Part shown: positions 1 to 9,124 of the stretch, piece by piece
How positions within the stretch are numbered: position 1 is the first letter of the stretch
How the letters are laid out: each line of letters begins with the position of its first letter
NCBI RefSeq assembly: GCF_029623755.1
Contig: NZ_CP121106.1
Location: 310,001-374,000, forward strand
DNA from: Altererythrobacter sp. CAU 1644
GTDB taxonomy: Bacteria; Pseudomonadota; Alphaproteobacteria; Sphingomonadales; Sphingomonadaceae
DNA length: 64,000 bases
Direction: 5' to 3'
Translations under genes and position numbers: made by a program
Notes under the pieces: generated by a model
Told to the model about the DNA's origin: nothing
Seen by the model: only the letters and a program-made list of their open reading frames with translations
Databases searched by the model: none

Positions 1-242
1 TTGTAGTATTCCTCGACGTCCTGCGGGTGCAGATCGATGGTTGCGGTCGTGACCCCGTCATTGGTCTGGATATGAGGCGCGCTCGGTGGATTGTCGTTTT
101 CGTTTCCCGACCATCCGACCCACAATCCCTCTTGCGGCTTGAGCGCGGCGAGCAATGCGCCTGCCAATCCGCCCTGCGCACCGGCCGCCCCCCGCGCCTT
201 GGGGACGGCGACCCGGTTCGAGATTACGACAAGACGGCTCAT
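1..242 (-). CDS. otsA: Alpha,alpha-trehalose-phosphate synthase, N-terminal part (cut by window edge)
   Basis: Only the first 80 codons are in the window; the rest lies beyond base 1. The start ATG is at 242. The visible protein opens with SRLVVISNRVAVPK, then a glycine/alanine stretch GAQGGLAGALL and LWVGWSGNE, the classic N-terminus of GT20 trehalose-6-phosphate synthases (UDP-glucose/glucose-6-phosphate binding loop). The family makes trehalose-6-phosphate from a nucleotide sugar and glucose-6-phosphate in the cytoplasm. It is the third gene of an otsB-GH15-otsA unit, starting 7 bases after the GH15 stop, so co-transcription is likely. Role: compatible solute and stress protectant synthesis. 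Confidence 0.9.
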   Translation of the reverse strand, partial: MSRLVVISNRVAVPKARGAAGAQGGLAGALLAALKPQEGLWVGWSGNENDNPPSAPHIQTNDGVTTATIDLHPQDVEEYY

Positions 243-249
243 GAGCAGG

Positions 250-2040
250 TCAACGGATCGTATTCCAGTTCTTGGACAGCAGGCCAGCGCAATTGATAAT
301 ACCCACCAGCGAATAGGTTTGGGGGAAGTTCCCCCACAGCTCGCCGGTTTCAAAGTCGAGATCCTCGCTCAGCAACCCCGATTGCGTGCGATGCGACAGC
401 ATTGCTTCGAACAGTTTGCGCGCCTCGTCCTTGCGATCGGACATCGCCAGCGCCTCGATCAGCCAGAAGGTGCAGATGTTGAATGCAGTCTCCGGCGCGC
501 CGAAATCATCCTCCGCAGCATAGCGCAGCATGTGTTCGCCGCGCCGCAGCGCCTTCTCGATTTGCTCGAAGGTGGAAACAAACTTGGGATCGTGCGGATC
601 GATGAATCTTAGTTCGATCATCTGCAGCAGGCTGGCGTCGAGATAGTCGCTCTCGAAACTGGCCGTAAAATGACTCTCTCCTCCATTCTCGGTCCAGGCA
701 TTGGCGAGTACCTTTTCGCGAATTGCGTCGGCGCGGTTTTGCCAGAAAGTCCGTCGATCTTCCTTGCCCAGGCGCTCGGCGACATTGGCGAGCCGGTCGC
801 AGGCCGCCCAGCTCATCACCGCTGAATAGGTGTGCACCTCCTGCCGGGTGCGAAACTCCCACAAGCCAGCATCGGGCTGGTCGTGCATCGCCCAGGCCAT
901 CTCGCCCACCTGCTCGAGGCTTTCGAAATCAGATTCGTCGGCCATCCGCAGCAGACGCCGGTCGAAAAAACCCTGCACCGTCGGCAAGACGATCTGGCCA
1001 TAGGCATCGTGCTGCACCTGCTTGTAGGCGGCGTTCCCGACCCGCACGGGGCCCATGCCGCGATAGCCCGCGAGCTCTTCCGCGATATTCTCTTCCAGTT
1101 CGGCCACGCCCATCACCGAATAAAGCGGCTGGATCTGCCCACCTGCAGCCTGGTCGACGATATTGCGCAAGTAACCGAGATATTTCTCTAGCACGTCAAG
1201 CGCGCCCAGCCTGTTGAGCGCCTGCACTGTATAATAGGAATCGCGAATCCAGCAGTAGCGGTAATCCCAATTGCGTTCGCTGCCCGGGGCTTCGGGGATC
1301 GAAGTGGTCAGCGCCGCCACGATCGCCCCCGTTTCCTCGTGCTGGCACAGCTTGAGCGTGATCGCGCAGCGGATCACATCGTCCTGCCACTCGAAGGGCG
1401 TGGCGAGGCCCCTTACCCAGTGCTGCCAATATTTGCGCGTGAGCTGCTCCATATGGCGTACTTCTTCGCGCAGATTGCCCACGAATGGCTCGTCCGGGCC
1501 GAGGAAAAAATGCGTATCCTGCTCGATGCGGAAGCTTCTCTCCTCAAGCACATAGCCCACCGGAGCATCGGTCGAGAGGCGGAGCGCCTGGTCACCGACG
1601 AGGTAGCGGATATGGTTCGTACCATTGGTTCCCTTGGCGAGTTTTTCTCCGTAGTCGCGCATCGGCTTGAGCCGCACGGTGATGCGCGGACTACCAGCTA
1701 TCGGCCGCACGATCCGCACGAAAGCAACCGGACGGTACATCCGGCCCGAACGTTCGAAGCGCGGACAGAAATCGAGAATCTCGACCGCGCTGCCGTCTTC
1801 CGCCTCGAGCGTGGTCAACAGGTTGGGAGTATTACGGATATATCCTTGTCGCGCGCTGACCTGCCCTTCGAGCTCGAACTGCCACAGCCCCTGATCGCGC
1901 AAATCTCCGTTGAGCAGCGAACAGAACACCGGATCTCCATCGACGCGCGGTACGCAGCCCCACACGATCGAGCCGGTCGTATCGAGCAGGCCGGAGACCT
2001 GGCAATTGCCGATCGGCCAGAGTTCGAGGCTGCTTGTCAT
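250..2040 (-). CDS. Glycoside hydrolase family 15 protein (glucoamylase/trehalase-like)
   Basis: A 596-residue protein starting MTSSLELWPIGNCQVSGLL. The start at 2040 gives a 4-base ATGA overlap with otsB; the longer open frame upstream runs inside otsB and is not believed. GH15 hallmarks are visible: HEETGAIVAALTTSIPE, then RNWDYRYCWIRDS near residue 280 (substrate-site Trp-Asp-Tyr-Arg-Tyr), a GLWEFR segment with the likely acid Glu, and a C-terminal GELWGNFPQTYSLVG. Members of this family hydrolyse alpha-glucosides, and some actinobacterial ones are trehalases. Placement between otsB and otsA suggests a trehalose or alpha-glucan linked role. The exact substrate cannot be read from sequence. 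Confidence 0.88.
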   Translation of the reverse strand: MTSSLELWPIGNCQVSGLLDTTGSIVWGCVPRVDGDPVFCSLLNGDLRDQGLWQFELEGQVSARQGYIRNTPNLLTTLEAEDGSAVEILDFCPRFERSGRMYRPVAFVRIVRPIAGSPRITVRLKPMRDYGEKLAKGTNGTNHIRYLVGDQALRLSTDAPVGYVLEERSFRIEQDTHFFLGPDEPFVGNLREEVRHMEQLTRKYWQHWVRGLATPFEWQDDVIRCAITLKLCQHEETGAIVAALTTSIPEAPGSERNWDYRYCWIRDSYYTVQALNRLGALDVLEKYLGYLRNIVDQAAGGQIQPLYSVMGVAELEENIAEELAGYRGMGPVRVGNAAYKQVQHDAYGQIVLPTVQGFFDRRLLRMADESDFESLEQVGEMAWAMHDQPDAGLWEFRTRQEVHTYSAVMSWAACDRLANVAERLGKEDRRTFWQNRADAIREKVLANAWTENGGESHFTASFESDYLDASLLQMIELRFIDPHDPKFVSTFEQIEKALRRGEHMLRYAAEDDFGAPETAFNICTFWLIEALAMSDRKDEARKLFEAMLSHRTQSGLLSEDLDFETGELWGNFPQTYSLVGIINCAGLLSKNWNTIR

Positions 2041-2789
2041 TCTATCTCCAGGCCAAGCCAGCGGTGGACTTCGTGCGGGCTCTCTAGGCGATAGCAAGCC
2101 AAGGTCTCGCGTGAACCCCCGACCAATATGCCCAGTCCCCCGAAATCCTTTACTGCAGCAAACCCGTCCTCGTCGGTGAAATCGTCCCCAATAAAGATCG
2201 GTCGCGATCCGACAAAAGGCGCTTCGGCCATCAAGGAGTGAACCGCATTGCCCTTGTTCCTGGTGTCGGCCAGCAGTTCGATAACACATTTTCCGCGCTT
2301 GACGGCAAGTCCGTGCCGAGCGGCAATCTCGCTGGCGGCTGCGATGACTTCATCCTCGATTTCGGGCCGGGCGCGGTAATGAACCGCGGCGCCATGGGTC
2401 TTGATTTCGAGGCTTGGTCCATCGTCGCCTTCGACAAGTGCTTTGAGTTGCTCGACCGCTTCTAGCGGCATGGTGCGCGGTTCAGCGCCTATCCGCGATC
2501 CATCAGCCAGCCTGCTATCCGCGCCATGCGACCCCGCTTGGGCTATGGCAAGTTCTCCGATGTGCGAAGCAAGGTCCTCCAGCGAACGACCCGAAACCAG
2601 CGCGAGCCTGCCTTCTAGCCGGGAAGAAAGATACTCCAAATCCCGGCTCAAATCCGCAGGGACCTCGATCGCATTATGGGTTGGTGCAATATCGACCAGC
2701 GTACCGTCGAAATCGAGAAACAATGCCGCGGCACCATCGGATCGGATTTCGTCAAGCGAAGGAGGAGGTGCGAGCGGGTATTGCTGCAT
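2037..2789 (-). CDS. otsB: Trehalose-6-phosphate phosphatase
   Basis: A 250-residue HAD-superfamily phosphatase. The nucleophile motif LFLDFDGTLV is near residue 25 and the C-terminal metal motif IFIGDDFTDEDGF near 195; KRGKCVIELL matches the conserved OtsB lysine loop. It dephosphorylates trehalose-6-phosphate to trehalose, completing the OtsAB pathway. It is the first gene of the minus-strand unit and overlaps the GH15 gene by four bases. The start ATG at 2789 leaves about 290 bases to the divergent PfpI gene, which must hold both promoters; no clear motif was recognised there. Confidence 0.93.
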   Translation of the reverse strand: MQQYPLAPPPSLDEIRSDGAAALFLDFDGTLVDIAPTHNAIEVPADLSRDLEYLSSRLEGRLALVSGRSLEDLASHIGELAIAQAGSHGADSRLADGSRIGAEPRTMPLEAVEQLKALVEGDDGPSLEIKTHGAAVHYRARPEIEDEVIAAASEIAARHGLAVKRGKCVIELLADTRNKGNAVHSLMAEAPFVGSRPIFIGDDFTDEDGFAAVKDFGGLGILVGGSRETLACYRLESPHEVHRWLGLEIE

Positions 2790-3079
2790 TGCAGCAGCTC
2801 CATAGCGCGACGAATGCCGGGGTCAAATCATCGTCGAGTTGCTGACAACAGCATTTGTGATGCTTAGCGGCGGCTTTGCACGATAATCTTACTGTATGCA
2901 GACATTCCGCATTCGGCCCCATCTGTGATATTCCCATTAGTGGCTTAGGAGGTAATGGAGCGCTATTAGCTTGCGGTTCGCATTTTCAAAGTCACGTGAG
3001 GCTAAGCACGACCGACTGAGTTTCATTTTACATTGATCCGATATTCCATCCTCAACGCAACCCAGGATGGCTGATATTC

Positions 3080-4126
3080 ATGAAAAGTGTTCTCAGAACC
3101 GTGATTAAGGCGACACTGGTTTTGTTCGCCGCCTTTGTGCTCGGCGGTGCCCTTTGGTGGAACAGCCTCGACCTGAGCAGCCAAAGGTTAGCCGATCCGC
3201 GGACGATGCCGGGTCAACTCGCTTTCCTCTCCGATGGCATTCAGGAAAAGCGCGGGACCATCCTTGCCGTGGTCACCAGCACTACGACAGCCGGGGATGC
3301 GATCAACGCTGGTTATGAGCTTACAGAGCTTGCGAGAGCATATTACGTATTCCGAGCAAATGGATACGACGTGGAGATCGCCAGCCCGCAGGGCGGTCGT
3401 GCGCCAGTGAACATTGATGAAGAGCTGACCGAAGCGGATTATGCGTTTCTGAACGATCCAGAAGCGCAGCGACTCGTCAATGCTACCCGGCGCCTTACCG
3501 ATGTGGACAGCAGCGAGTATGATGCGGTGTATTTCGTGGGCGGCAAGGGCGCGATGTTCGATTTCGGCAACAATCCCGAGGCAGAGGATCTGGCGGTCCA
3601 TATTTACGAACGAGGCGGCGTGGTCGGCGCGGTGTGCCACGGTCCCGCTGCCCTAGTCGGTGCTCGGCTGAGTGATGGCACGCCCTTCCTGGTTGATAAG
3701 TCGGTTGCGGGATTCACGAACGAGGAGGAGATTTTTCTCATTCCGAACGCAGGCGAGGTTTTTCCATTTCTCCTAGAAGATGCTCTGCGCGATCAAAGCA
3801 GCCATTATACAGAAGCGCAGAAATACCTCGACCACACTGTGGTCGACGGGCGTCTCGTGACAGGGCAGAATCCTTGGTCGACCTGGTCGGTCGCCGAGGA
3901 GATGGTTCGCGCGATGGGACATGAACCCGTTCAACGCGAGGCAACGCGGGAAGAGGAAGCGATAGAGGTCTTGGCAAGTTACTATGAACAGGGACTCGAA
4001 GCGGCGAAGAATACTCGGAAGGCGTTACCGGATGCGGACAAGCGACTGATCCTGCTTCATTCCCTCATTGCAGCAATGGAATGGGAACTATGGCGGGCCT
4101 TCGAACTGCAGAGTCTGGCGCATTGA
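3080..4126 (+). CDS. Membrane-anchored DJ-1/PfpI family (type 1 glutamine amidotransferase-like) protein
   Basis: 348 residues. An N-terminal hydrophobic segment (residues about 8-28) looks like an uncleaved anchor or signal. A DJ-1/PfpI fold follows, with the nucleophile elbow GAVCHGPAALV near residue 190 (Cys) preceded by VYFVGGKGAMFDF, typical of Hsp31/ThiJ-like members. A C-terminal extension of about 80 residues is outside the core. Family members are chaperones, deglycases or peptidases; which applies here is unknown. It heads a unit whose next genes encode a response regulator and a kinase, with the downstream gene overlapping its 3' end, so it may be the output or sensor partner of that two-component system. 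Confidence 0.8.
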   Translation: MKSVLRTVIKATLVLFAAFVLGGALWWNSLDLSSQRLADPRTMPGQLAFLSDGIQEKRGTILAVVTSTTTAGDAINAGYELTELARAYYVFRANGYDVEIASPQGGRAPVNIDEELTEADYAFLNDPEAQRLVNATRRLTDVDSSEYDAVYFVGGKGAMFDFGNNPEAEDLAVHIYERGGVVGAVCHGPAALVGARLSDGTPFLVDKSVAGFTNEEEIFLIPNAGEVFPFLLEDALRDQSSHYTEAQKYLDHTVVDGRLVTGQNPWSTWSVAEEMVRAMGHEPVQREATREEEAIEVLASYYEQGLEAAKNTRKALPDADKRLILLHSLIAAMEWELWRAFELQSLAH

Positions 4127-4827
4127 GCAAGTTGGACGAGGATTGGTCGATCCGCGTGTTGTTGATCGAGGACGATTTCGATGTGGCGGAAGGGCTGTCG
4201 GAATATCTAGAAACGCACGAGGTTGAGGTGGATTTCTCCTACTCGCTCGGAGATGCGCGGCGCTGCCTCTCGGAAACCGATCCAGATATCATCCTTCTGG
4301 ATGTGGAATTGCCGGATGGAGACGGCATTGCCTTCTGCCGGGCTATCGCCGATGAAGGCCACCTTCCCGCACCTGTACTGTTCCTGACCGCGCGTAGCCA
4401 TCTGGACGACCGGCTGGCAGGATTTGCAGCGGGCGGGCTGGACTATATCGTTAAGCCCTTCGAGCCTGCCGAACTTCTGGCCCGCATACGAGCGGCGCTG
4501 CGTCGGACGGCGACCAAGCGTCTTGACGATCGCCTCGATGCCGGTGAATATGCATTAAATCGGACGACCGGGCTTCTTCGACGTGCGGATCGCGAAATGC
4601 ATCTGCAGAAGTCTGGCCTGCGCATCATCGGAGCATTGATGGAGGCAAGTCCCGGCACTGTGGGACGAGAACGCCTCAACGCGCTCTTGTGGGGCGATGA
4701 CACGCCTGACAGCGATCCGCTACGCGCACATATCCATGCCCTGCGCCGCGCGCTGAAAGAGGCTTTGGGGAGCGATCCGATCAGGACGGTGCGCGGACTC
4801 GGATACCGGTGGCAAGGCGATGCGTAG
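4081..4827 (+). CDS. OmpR/PhoB-family response regulator
   Basis: Up to 248 residues. The receiver domain has the acidic pair in LLIEDDFD, the phosphoacceptor Asp in ILLDVELP, Thr/Ala of FLTARSH and Lys of YIVKPFE. A C-terminal winged helix ends VRGLGYRW, the OmpR signature. The start is uncertain: ATG 4081 lies inside the upstream gene, while a TTG at 4123 overlaps that gene's stop by TTGA and would give a receiver with a normal short N-terminus. The next gene overlaps by 8 bases, so kinase and regulator are translationally coupled. It is presumably a DNA-binding regulator of this or nearby operons. Confidence 0.92.
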   Translation: MGTMAGLRTAESGALSKLDEDWSIRVLLIEDDFDVAEGLSEYLETHEVEVDFSYSLGDARRCLSETDPDIILLDVELPDGDGIAFCRAIADEGHLPAPVLFLTARSHLDDRLAGFAAGGLDYIVKPFEPAELLARIRAALRRTATKRLDDRLDAGEYALNRTTGLLRRADREMHLQKSGLRIIGALMEASPGTVGRERLNALLWGDDTPDSDPLRAHIHALRRALKEALGSDPIRTVRGLGYRWQGDA

Positions 4828-6022
4828 GCACCGGCTGCGCGACATACTGTTGCGGTATTGGCTGGCTTTCACGCTGCTGACGGGAGCGGCGGCGCTCGGG
4901 CTGGCGGCCATCACCGCCTATGTCGTCGAAGACAGGCTAATCGACGGACAATTACTAAACACCGCGATGGGAGTGCGCGGCGGCACGAGGGATGCGACAT
5001 CGCTGCCTTCGGACTTCACGCTCTTTCGCGAATCCAATTTGCCGATCGATATCGGCGCGCAGTTCGTCTCGCCGAAAAATGGCGACATTCGCGAGTTTCG
5101 CAGGCCCGATGGTTCTTATGTCCATGTGCTTGTAATCGGCGAAAGGGCCGAACGCCAATATCTCCTGCATGACGTTTCGGATGCGTTGGTCGTCGGACCG
5201 AACATGGCACACGCGGCGCTGGCTGGTCTCGCTTGCTTGCTCGCCTTCGTACTAGTCGCAGTCTTCGTCGCACGCATTTTGGGGCGGCGGGCGGGGATCG
5301 AGGGCCAGCGACTTCTGAATGACCTTGCCGGATGCCGGACGCCCGGAGAAGTTCGCACTCTCGCCGCCAGCCAAGAAATGGATGAAATGCATGCCTTCTT
5401 GTCGGTTCATGCCGATGTTTGGGATGAGCGAAGCGAGACCTTGCAACAGCAGGAGGAGCTCGTCAGCTTCCTCGCGCATGAACTGAGAACACCGCTGCAA
5501 TCGGCCCGAACGAGCCTCGCGCTCCTTCACGGCGAAACGGCAAATATCGTCGCCGTGGAGCGGCTTAGTCGCGCGATCTCGCGGTTGATCCGTGCATCGC
5601 ACGCAGCCCTCTTTCTCGGCGCAAAAACCGCCCCGGTCGCAGAAAGTCCTCTGTCGTTATTCGCGATATGGGATCAACTGTGCGCTGAGTTCGCGCCTCT
5701 GGCGAAGCATCGGGGACAAACGCTAGCCAAAGCGACCGGCGACGATCCGATGCCGGTTGCGCCATTTGAGGCGGTGGAAGCAATCGTCTCCAATCTGCTC
5801 GCCAACGCACTCCGTCATAGCGGGTCGGGAGCGATAAGATTTCGGGCCGAAGGCGGCACATTTGTCATAAGCAATTCTATCGCAGCAGACATCTCCCCTG
5901 GCTTCGGCTTGGGTCTGACCATAGTCGAGCGCCTCTGCGAGCGTTTGGATTGGGATTTAAGCGTGCGCGAAGCGGACGAGCATTTCGAAGCTCGGATAAC
6001 TTTATCTGGAGACAACAAGTGA
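4820..6022 (+). CDS. Sensor histidine kinase
   Basis: 400 residues with a first membrane segment at about 15-37, a short periplasmic loop (about 95 residues) and a second membrane segment near 130-152, followed by a linker. The H-box is FLAHELRTPLQSAR, the N-box is VSNLLANALRHSG and the G-box is GFGLGLTIVERLCERL. It autophosphorylates on the H-box His and passes phosphate to the response regulator encoded just upstream. The small sensor loop shows no recognisable domain, so the signal is unknown. It ends by GTGA overlap with the amidohydrolase gene. Confidence 0.92.
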   Translation: MRRHRLRDILLRYWLAFTLLTGAAALGLAAITAYVVEDRLIDGQLLNTAMGVRGGTRDATSLPSDFTLFRESNLPIDIGAQFVSPKNGDIREFRRPDGSYVHVLVIGERAERQYLLHDVSDALVVGPNMAHAALAGLACLLAFVLVAVFVARILGRRAGIEGQRLLNDLAGCRTPGEVRTLAASQEMDEMHAFLSVHADVWDERSETLQQQEELVSFLAHELRTPLQSARTSLALLHGETANIVAVERLSRAISRLIRASHAALFLGAKTAPVAESPLSLFAIWDQLCAEFAPLAKHRGQTLAKATGDDPMPVAPFEAVEAIVSNLLANALRHSGSGAIRFRAEGGTFVISNSIAADISPGFGLGLTIVERLCERLDWDLSVREADEHFEARITLSGDNK

Positions 6023-7515
6023 AGAAGGCGGCCACCGTCACAGGGAAAGCGTTAGGCCTGATGATCGTGATCCTCGTCGCGCTCTTCTTCGTGGCAGTAG
6101 CTTGGCCTCAGCGCTCTGCTCCTCTACCAGACGCGTCGCAAAACAGGCTGATATCGAACATTCATATCATCGACGTCGAAAGGGGCGAGACCAGCCAACT
6201 TACCAACCTGCGGATACGCGACGGGGTTATCGCCGCAATCGATCCGAACCTCGCACCGGTTGAGGGCGAACGGGTGACTGAGGGCGCTGGCGGATATCTG
6301 GTGCCGGGGTTCTGGGACATGCACGTCCACACTTTCCAGTCGTCGCCGCAAATGCATCTGCCGCTCTGGGTGGCCAATGGCGTTACCAGCGTTCGGGATT
6401 TGATGGACTGTCCAGAAGAGGAGGACAGCCTGATTGCCTGTGTCGAAGACAAGCGACGTTGGAACAACGAAAGCGCGGAAGGGCGCCTCGCTGCGCCCCA
6501 TCTCGTTGAAACAGGCAGCTATTATCTCGAAAATCCTGATATGACGCCGGCGGAAGCAGTCGCGAGGGTGCGTCTTTATAAGAAGCGAGGCCTTGACGCG
6601 ATCAAGGTTTATAACCGCCTGCGCCCGGACAGTTATTTCGCGGCAGCCGACGAAGCGCAATCGCGGGGGCTGAGGCTGGTGGGCCATCTGCCCAAAGCTG
6701 TCAGTCTTCCGGAAGCAATCGAGGCCGGGCAGATCAGCTTCGAACACGCGCGCGTATTGCCACGCCATTGCTTCGACCGAGTCGAAGCCTGGCGCAAGGG
6801 TGAACTGGATGACCTCTCGGATACAGCGCTGACCGAATTGTTCGTCACTGGCTACGATCCGGCTCGCTGCGACGAAGCGATAGCCGCTCTCGCGAGCGCC
6901 GAAGCGTGGATCGTCCCCACCCATACGACGCGGGAGGAAGACGCGCGCGCCACCGATCCGGACTTTATCGATGATCCCAGGCTTGCCTATCTCGATCCGC
7001 TCTCACGCTGGGCGTATAACGACGATTTGAGCGGCACTCGCGACCGCTATCCCGGTGAACGCGGCAAACGTGCCCTAAATGCCGATTTCGATCATGGCCT
7101 GCATCTCACATCGCAAGCGCATGATGGCGGGGTCGGGATATTGGTCGGCACCGACACCGTGATCGGCGGGTTTCGCTATCACGACGAAATGGCGCATCTG
7201 ATTCGAGCAGGTCTAACCACGGCCGAAGTGCTCCGCGCCGCTACAATTGATGCAGCGCGATACGTTGGTCTTGAAGACGCGACCGGCTCTGTCACAGTGG
7301 GGAAACGAGCCGATCTTGTGCTGTTGAGCGACAATCCCCTACAGAATATCGATAACACACGAACCATCCGAGCTGTCTTCCAGAACGGACGGCTGTATGA
7401 TCGGGAGCGTCTCGATGACATGCTCGCGTTTGTTCGAGGGCAGGCTCGTGCTCCGCATAATTGGGCGAAATTGCTCTGGGGTTTCGCGCGGACGTCGGTC
7501 AGATCGGATCTTTAG
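6019..7515 (+). CDS. Exported or membrane-anchored amidohydrolase family protein
   Basis: 498 residues from a GTG start that overlaps the kinase stop as GTGA and has GGAGA eight bases upstream; longer in-frame extensions lie inside the kinase. An N-terminal hydrophobic segment (about 12-33) suggests a signal or anchor. The metal-dependent hydrolase fold shows the HxH motif in GFWDMHVHTF, the metal-bridging Lys region DAIKVYNR, later His residues in LVGHLPK and SFEHAR, and the Asp in ILVGTDTVIGG. The end, VGKRADLVLLSDNPL, is typical of imidazolonepropionase/prolidase-like amidohydrolases. Substrate unknown. It is probably a secreted peptidase-like or cyclic-amide hydrolase controlled with the two-component system. 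Confidence 0.87.
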   Translation: MKKAATVTGKALGLMIVILVALFFVAVAWPQRSAPLPDASQNRLISNIHIIDVERGETSQLTNLRIRDGVIAAIDPNLAPVEGERVTEGAGGYLVPGFWDMHVHTFQSSPQMHLPLWVANGVTSVRDLMDCPEEEDSLIACVEDKRRWNNESAEGRLAAPHLVETGSYYLENPDMTPAEAVARVRLYKKRGLDAIKVYNRLRPDSYFAAADEAQSRGLRLVGHLPKAVSLPEAIEAGQISFEHARVLPRHCFDRVEAWRKGELDDLSDTALTELFVTGYDPARCDEAIAALASAEAWIVPTHTTREEDARATDPDFIDDPRLAYLDPLSRWAYNDDLSGTRDRYPGERGKRALNADFDHGLHLTSQAHDGGVGILVGTDTVIGGFRYHDEMAHLIRAGLTTAEVLRAATIDAARYVGLEDATGSVTVGKRADLVLLSDNPLQNIDNTRTIRAVFQNGRLYDRERLDDMLAFVRGQARAPHNWAKLLWGFARTSVRSDL

Positions 7516-7704
7516 GCAATGCACCGGCCGGGCGACGTCATCGAATGGTTGCGATGTCGAAAAACTAAGCTGGGTTTTCCTGTCAAAGGTCCGCTTTTGT
7601 TACGCAATTGCCGAAAACCGGACGAACCGCTTACGGCCCACTTCACGCCACCAGCTTTGCGAGCGATCCAGATTCAAAGCATCGGAAAAAAGTTCGGGTT
7701 CGGT

Positions 7705-7732
7705 GGATTAAACCACAAGCGCGTTTCGTTCC
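7705..7732 (+). promoter_or_regulatory. Candidate ECF sigma promoter upstream of the 115-residue exported protein
   Basis: GGATTAA at 7705-7711, 15 bases, then CGTTCC at 7727-7732, 49 bases before the ATG at 7781. The same arrangement occurs at 9626 and 10941. A GGA-type -35 and CGT-type -10 are usual for ECF sigma factors. The assignment to the sigma factor encoded at 9.1-9.6 kb is inference from repetition and proximity. Confidence 0.65.
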
Positions 7733-7780
7733 CTTCATGACCGGCCGGAGAACCCGGTCCACGATTGAAGGAGAATTCGG

Positions 7781-8128
7781 ATGAAGAAGACTGTTTTTGC
7801 CACCGCCATTGCGGCCCTCGCTTCGAGCTTTGCAGTTCAGGCTGCCGCCCCGATGCTCTACGAAGAAGCCTTTGCTCGCGAAGAGGAAAAGCTGATCATC
7901 CAGAGCCCGATCGCCGGCATCCAGAATAGCCTGTGGTTCGATTATCGCATCGACGTGACCGAAGCGCAGAAGGAACTCGCGAGCGATCTTCGCCGCGCCA
8001 GCGATATCGAGGACCAGCGCGATGCCTGGGAAGAGTACGGCGTCGAGCTGCGCAAAGAGCGTTTCCACTACATCGAGGAAATGGCCGAGCGCGGCTACCG
8101 CATGGGAACCGTGACCGTCGAAGGTTGA
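7781..8128 (+). CDS. Small exported protein of unknown function
   Basis: 115 residues. The start ATG at 7781 follows GAAGGAG with good spacing. Residues 1-21 form a Sec signal peptide (KK, hydrophobic stretch, AVQAAAP). The mature part is highly charged and helical (many Glu/Arg, for example AREEEKLIIQ and YIEEMAERGYRMG), with no cysteines and no motif I recognise. It is preceded by a candidate ECF promoter shared with two other exported-protein genes nearby, and followed by a strong terminator, so it is a single-gene transcription unit. Probably periplasmic and possibly envelope-stress related. Confidence 0.8.
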   Translation: MKKTVFATAIAALASSFAVQAAAPMLYEEAFAREEEKLIIQSPIAGIQNSLWFDYRIDVTEAQKELASDLRRASDIEDQRDAWEEYGVELRKERFHYIEEMAERGYRMGTVTVEG

Positions 8129-8178
8129 CCCCAAGGACGGACAGGCCGACCCTCCCACTCCTAACCTGCTCGTCCGCG

Positions 8179-8211
8179 AAGGGCCGGTTGCAAATCCGGC
8201 CCTTCCTTTTT
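8179..8211 (+). terminator. Rho-independent terminator of the 115-residue protein gene
   Basis: Stem AAGGGCCGG (8179-8187) pairs with CCGGCCCTT (8196-8204) around an 8-base loop, followed by a T run at 8207-8211. Confidence 0.85.
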
Positions 8212-8410
8212 GCGTAGTTGAACCGAAAGGGTGCTGGGCTCGCTTAAGAATTTTCGGCGGCGAGCGCTGTCAAGAAACGAGCGCCACTCATGGAGTAGGC
8301 GGCATTCAAACCGCAGCGCGTCGGTAGGAGGTCCACAAGCGCGCCCCGTCTGTCGTGACTTCTGGCGAAAGCTGAGAGATGCGCCGAAAGGGGCGCTGCG
8401 ACAGGTCGGA

Positions 8411-9124
8411 CTAGCGCGACCGGCTCTGTTTGAGCGCTTCGGCTTCTTCTTCGGCGGAAAGGGCGGGGCCGCTGGCCATATCCTGTGCAGCTTCAAGGAT
8501 CTCGGCCTCGCTGCCCGCCATGCGGAATTCAGTTTGCGCGCTCTCGCTGCCTGCACCGATTACCTGCTGGCGCCAGCCTTCGGAATCGCGGCATGCGATG
8601 CCACTCTCCTGGGCGGCGCTATAGGCACGGCAGAACTCGCCCGCATCATTGCGGAAGCTGAGCAAAATGCGCGTGTCGGCGTCGCCTGGCTGGGTCGCGA
8701 CGAGCTGGCTGTCCAGCGCCGATGCCAGTTGCGCATCGGCATAGCCGGGCCTCGCTTCGTCGCCTGTGGTGAATACAAGCACCGCGACCAGCGACGCCGC
8801 GATTGCGCCACCTGCCCAGCCCCAGCCGGGAAGAGTGCGCCTGGCATCGCGCCTTTCGCGCGCGGCGGCGAAATCGACCACTTCAGCGGGTTCGTTTGCT
8901 TCGCTTTCGTCCGCGCCAGCGAGCATCTGCTTGAGATGCTCAGGTACCTCCTGCTTGAGGATCGGAGCAAAATGGCCGGAGAGCTTCGCTTTCAAGGCGC
9001 GATGCTTTTCGACCTGGCGCGCGAGATCTTCGTCGGCAGCCACGGCTGCGGCGACGCGTGCTTCGTCCTCGCCGATAAGTTCGCCGTCGGCGAATGCGGC
9101 CAGTTCTTCGGGCGAGATGCTCAT
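8411..9124 (-). CDS. Anti-sigma factor (membrane-spanning, ECF partner)
   Basis: 237 residues. The start ATG at 9124 overlaps the sigma-factor stop by ATGA. The N-terminal 40 residues (ISPEELAAFADGELIGEDEARV) resemble the FecR/RsiW-like anti-sigma domain, without the zinc-binding HxxxCxxC of ZAS proteins. A single membrane segment (about 130-150, GGAIAASLVAVLVFTT) leads to a C-terminal periplasmic domain of about 85 residues containing two cysteines. The family binds its ECF sigma factor at the membrane and releases it on an external signal. Translational coupling to the sigma gene supports the pairing. Confidence 0.8.
   Translation of the reverse strand: MSISPEELAAFADGELIGEDEARVAAAVAADEDLARQVEKHRALKAKLSGHFAPILKQEVPEHLKQMLAGADESEANEPAEVVDFAAARERRDARRTLPGWGWAGGAIAASLVAVLVFTTGDEARPGYADAQLASALDSQLVATQPGDADTRILLSFRNDAGEFCRAYSAAQESGIACRDSEGWRQQVIGAGSESAQTEFRMAGSEAEILEAAQDMASGPALSAEEEAEALKQSRSR

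Noticed and set aside
7519..7740. Short open frames between the amidohydrolase and the 115-residue exported protein
   Set aside because: No ribosome site, unlike composition, and the region holds the candidate ECF promoter.
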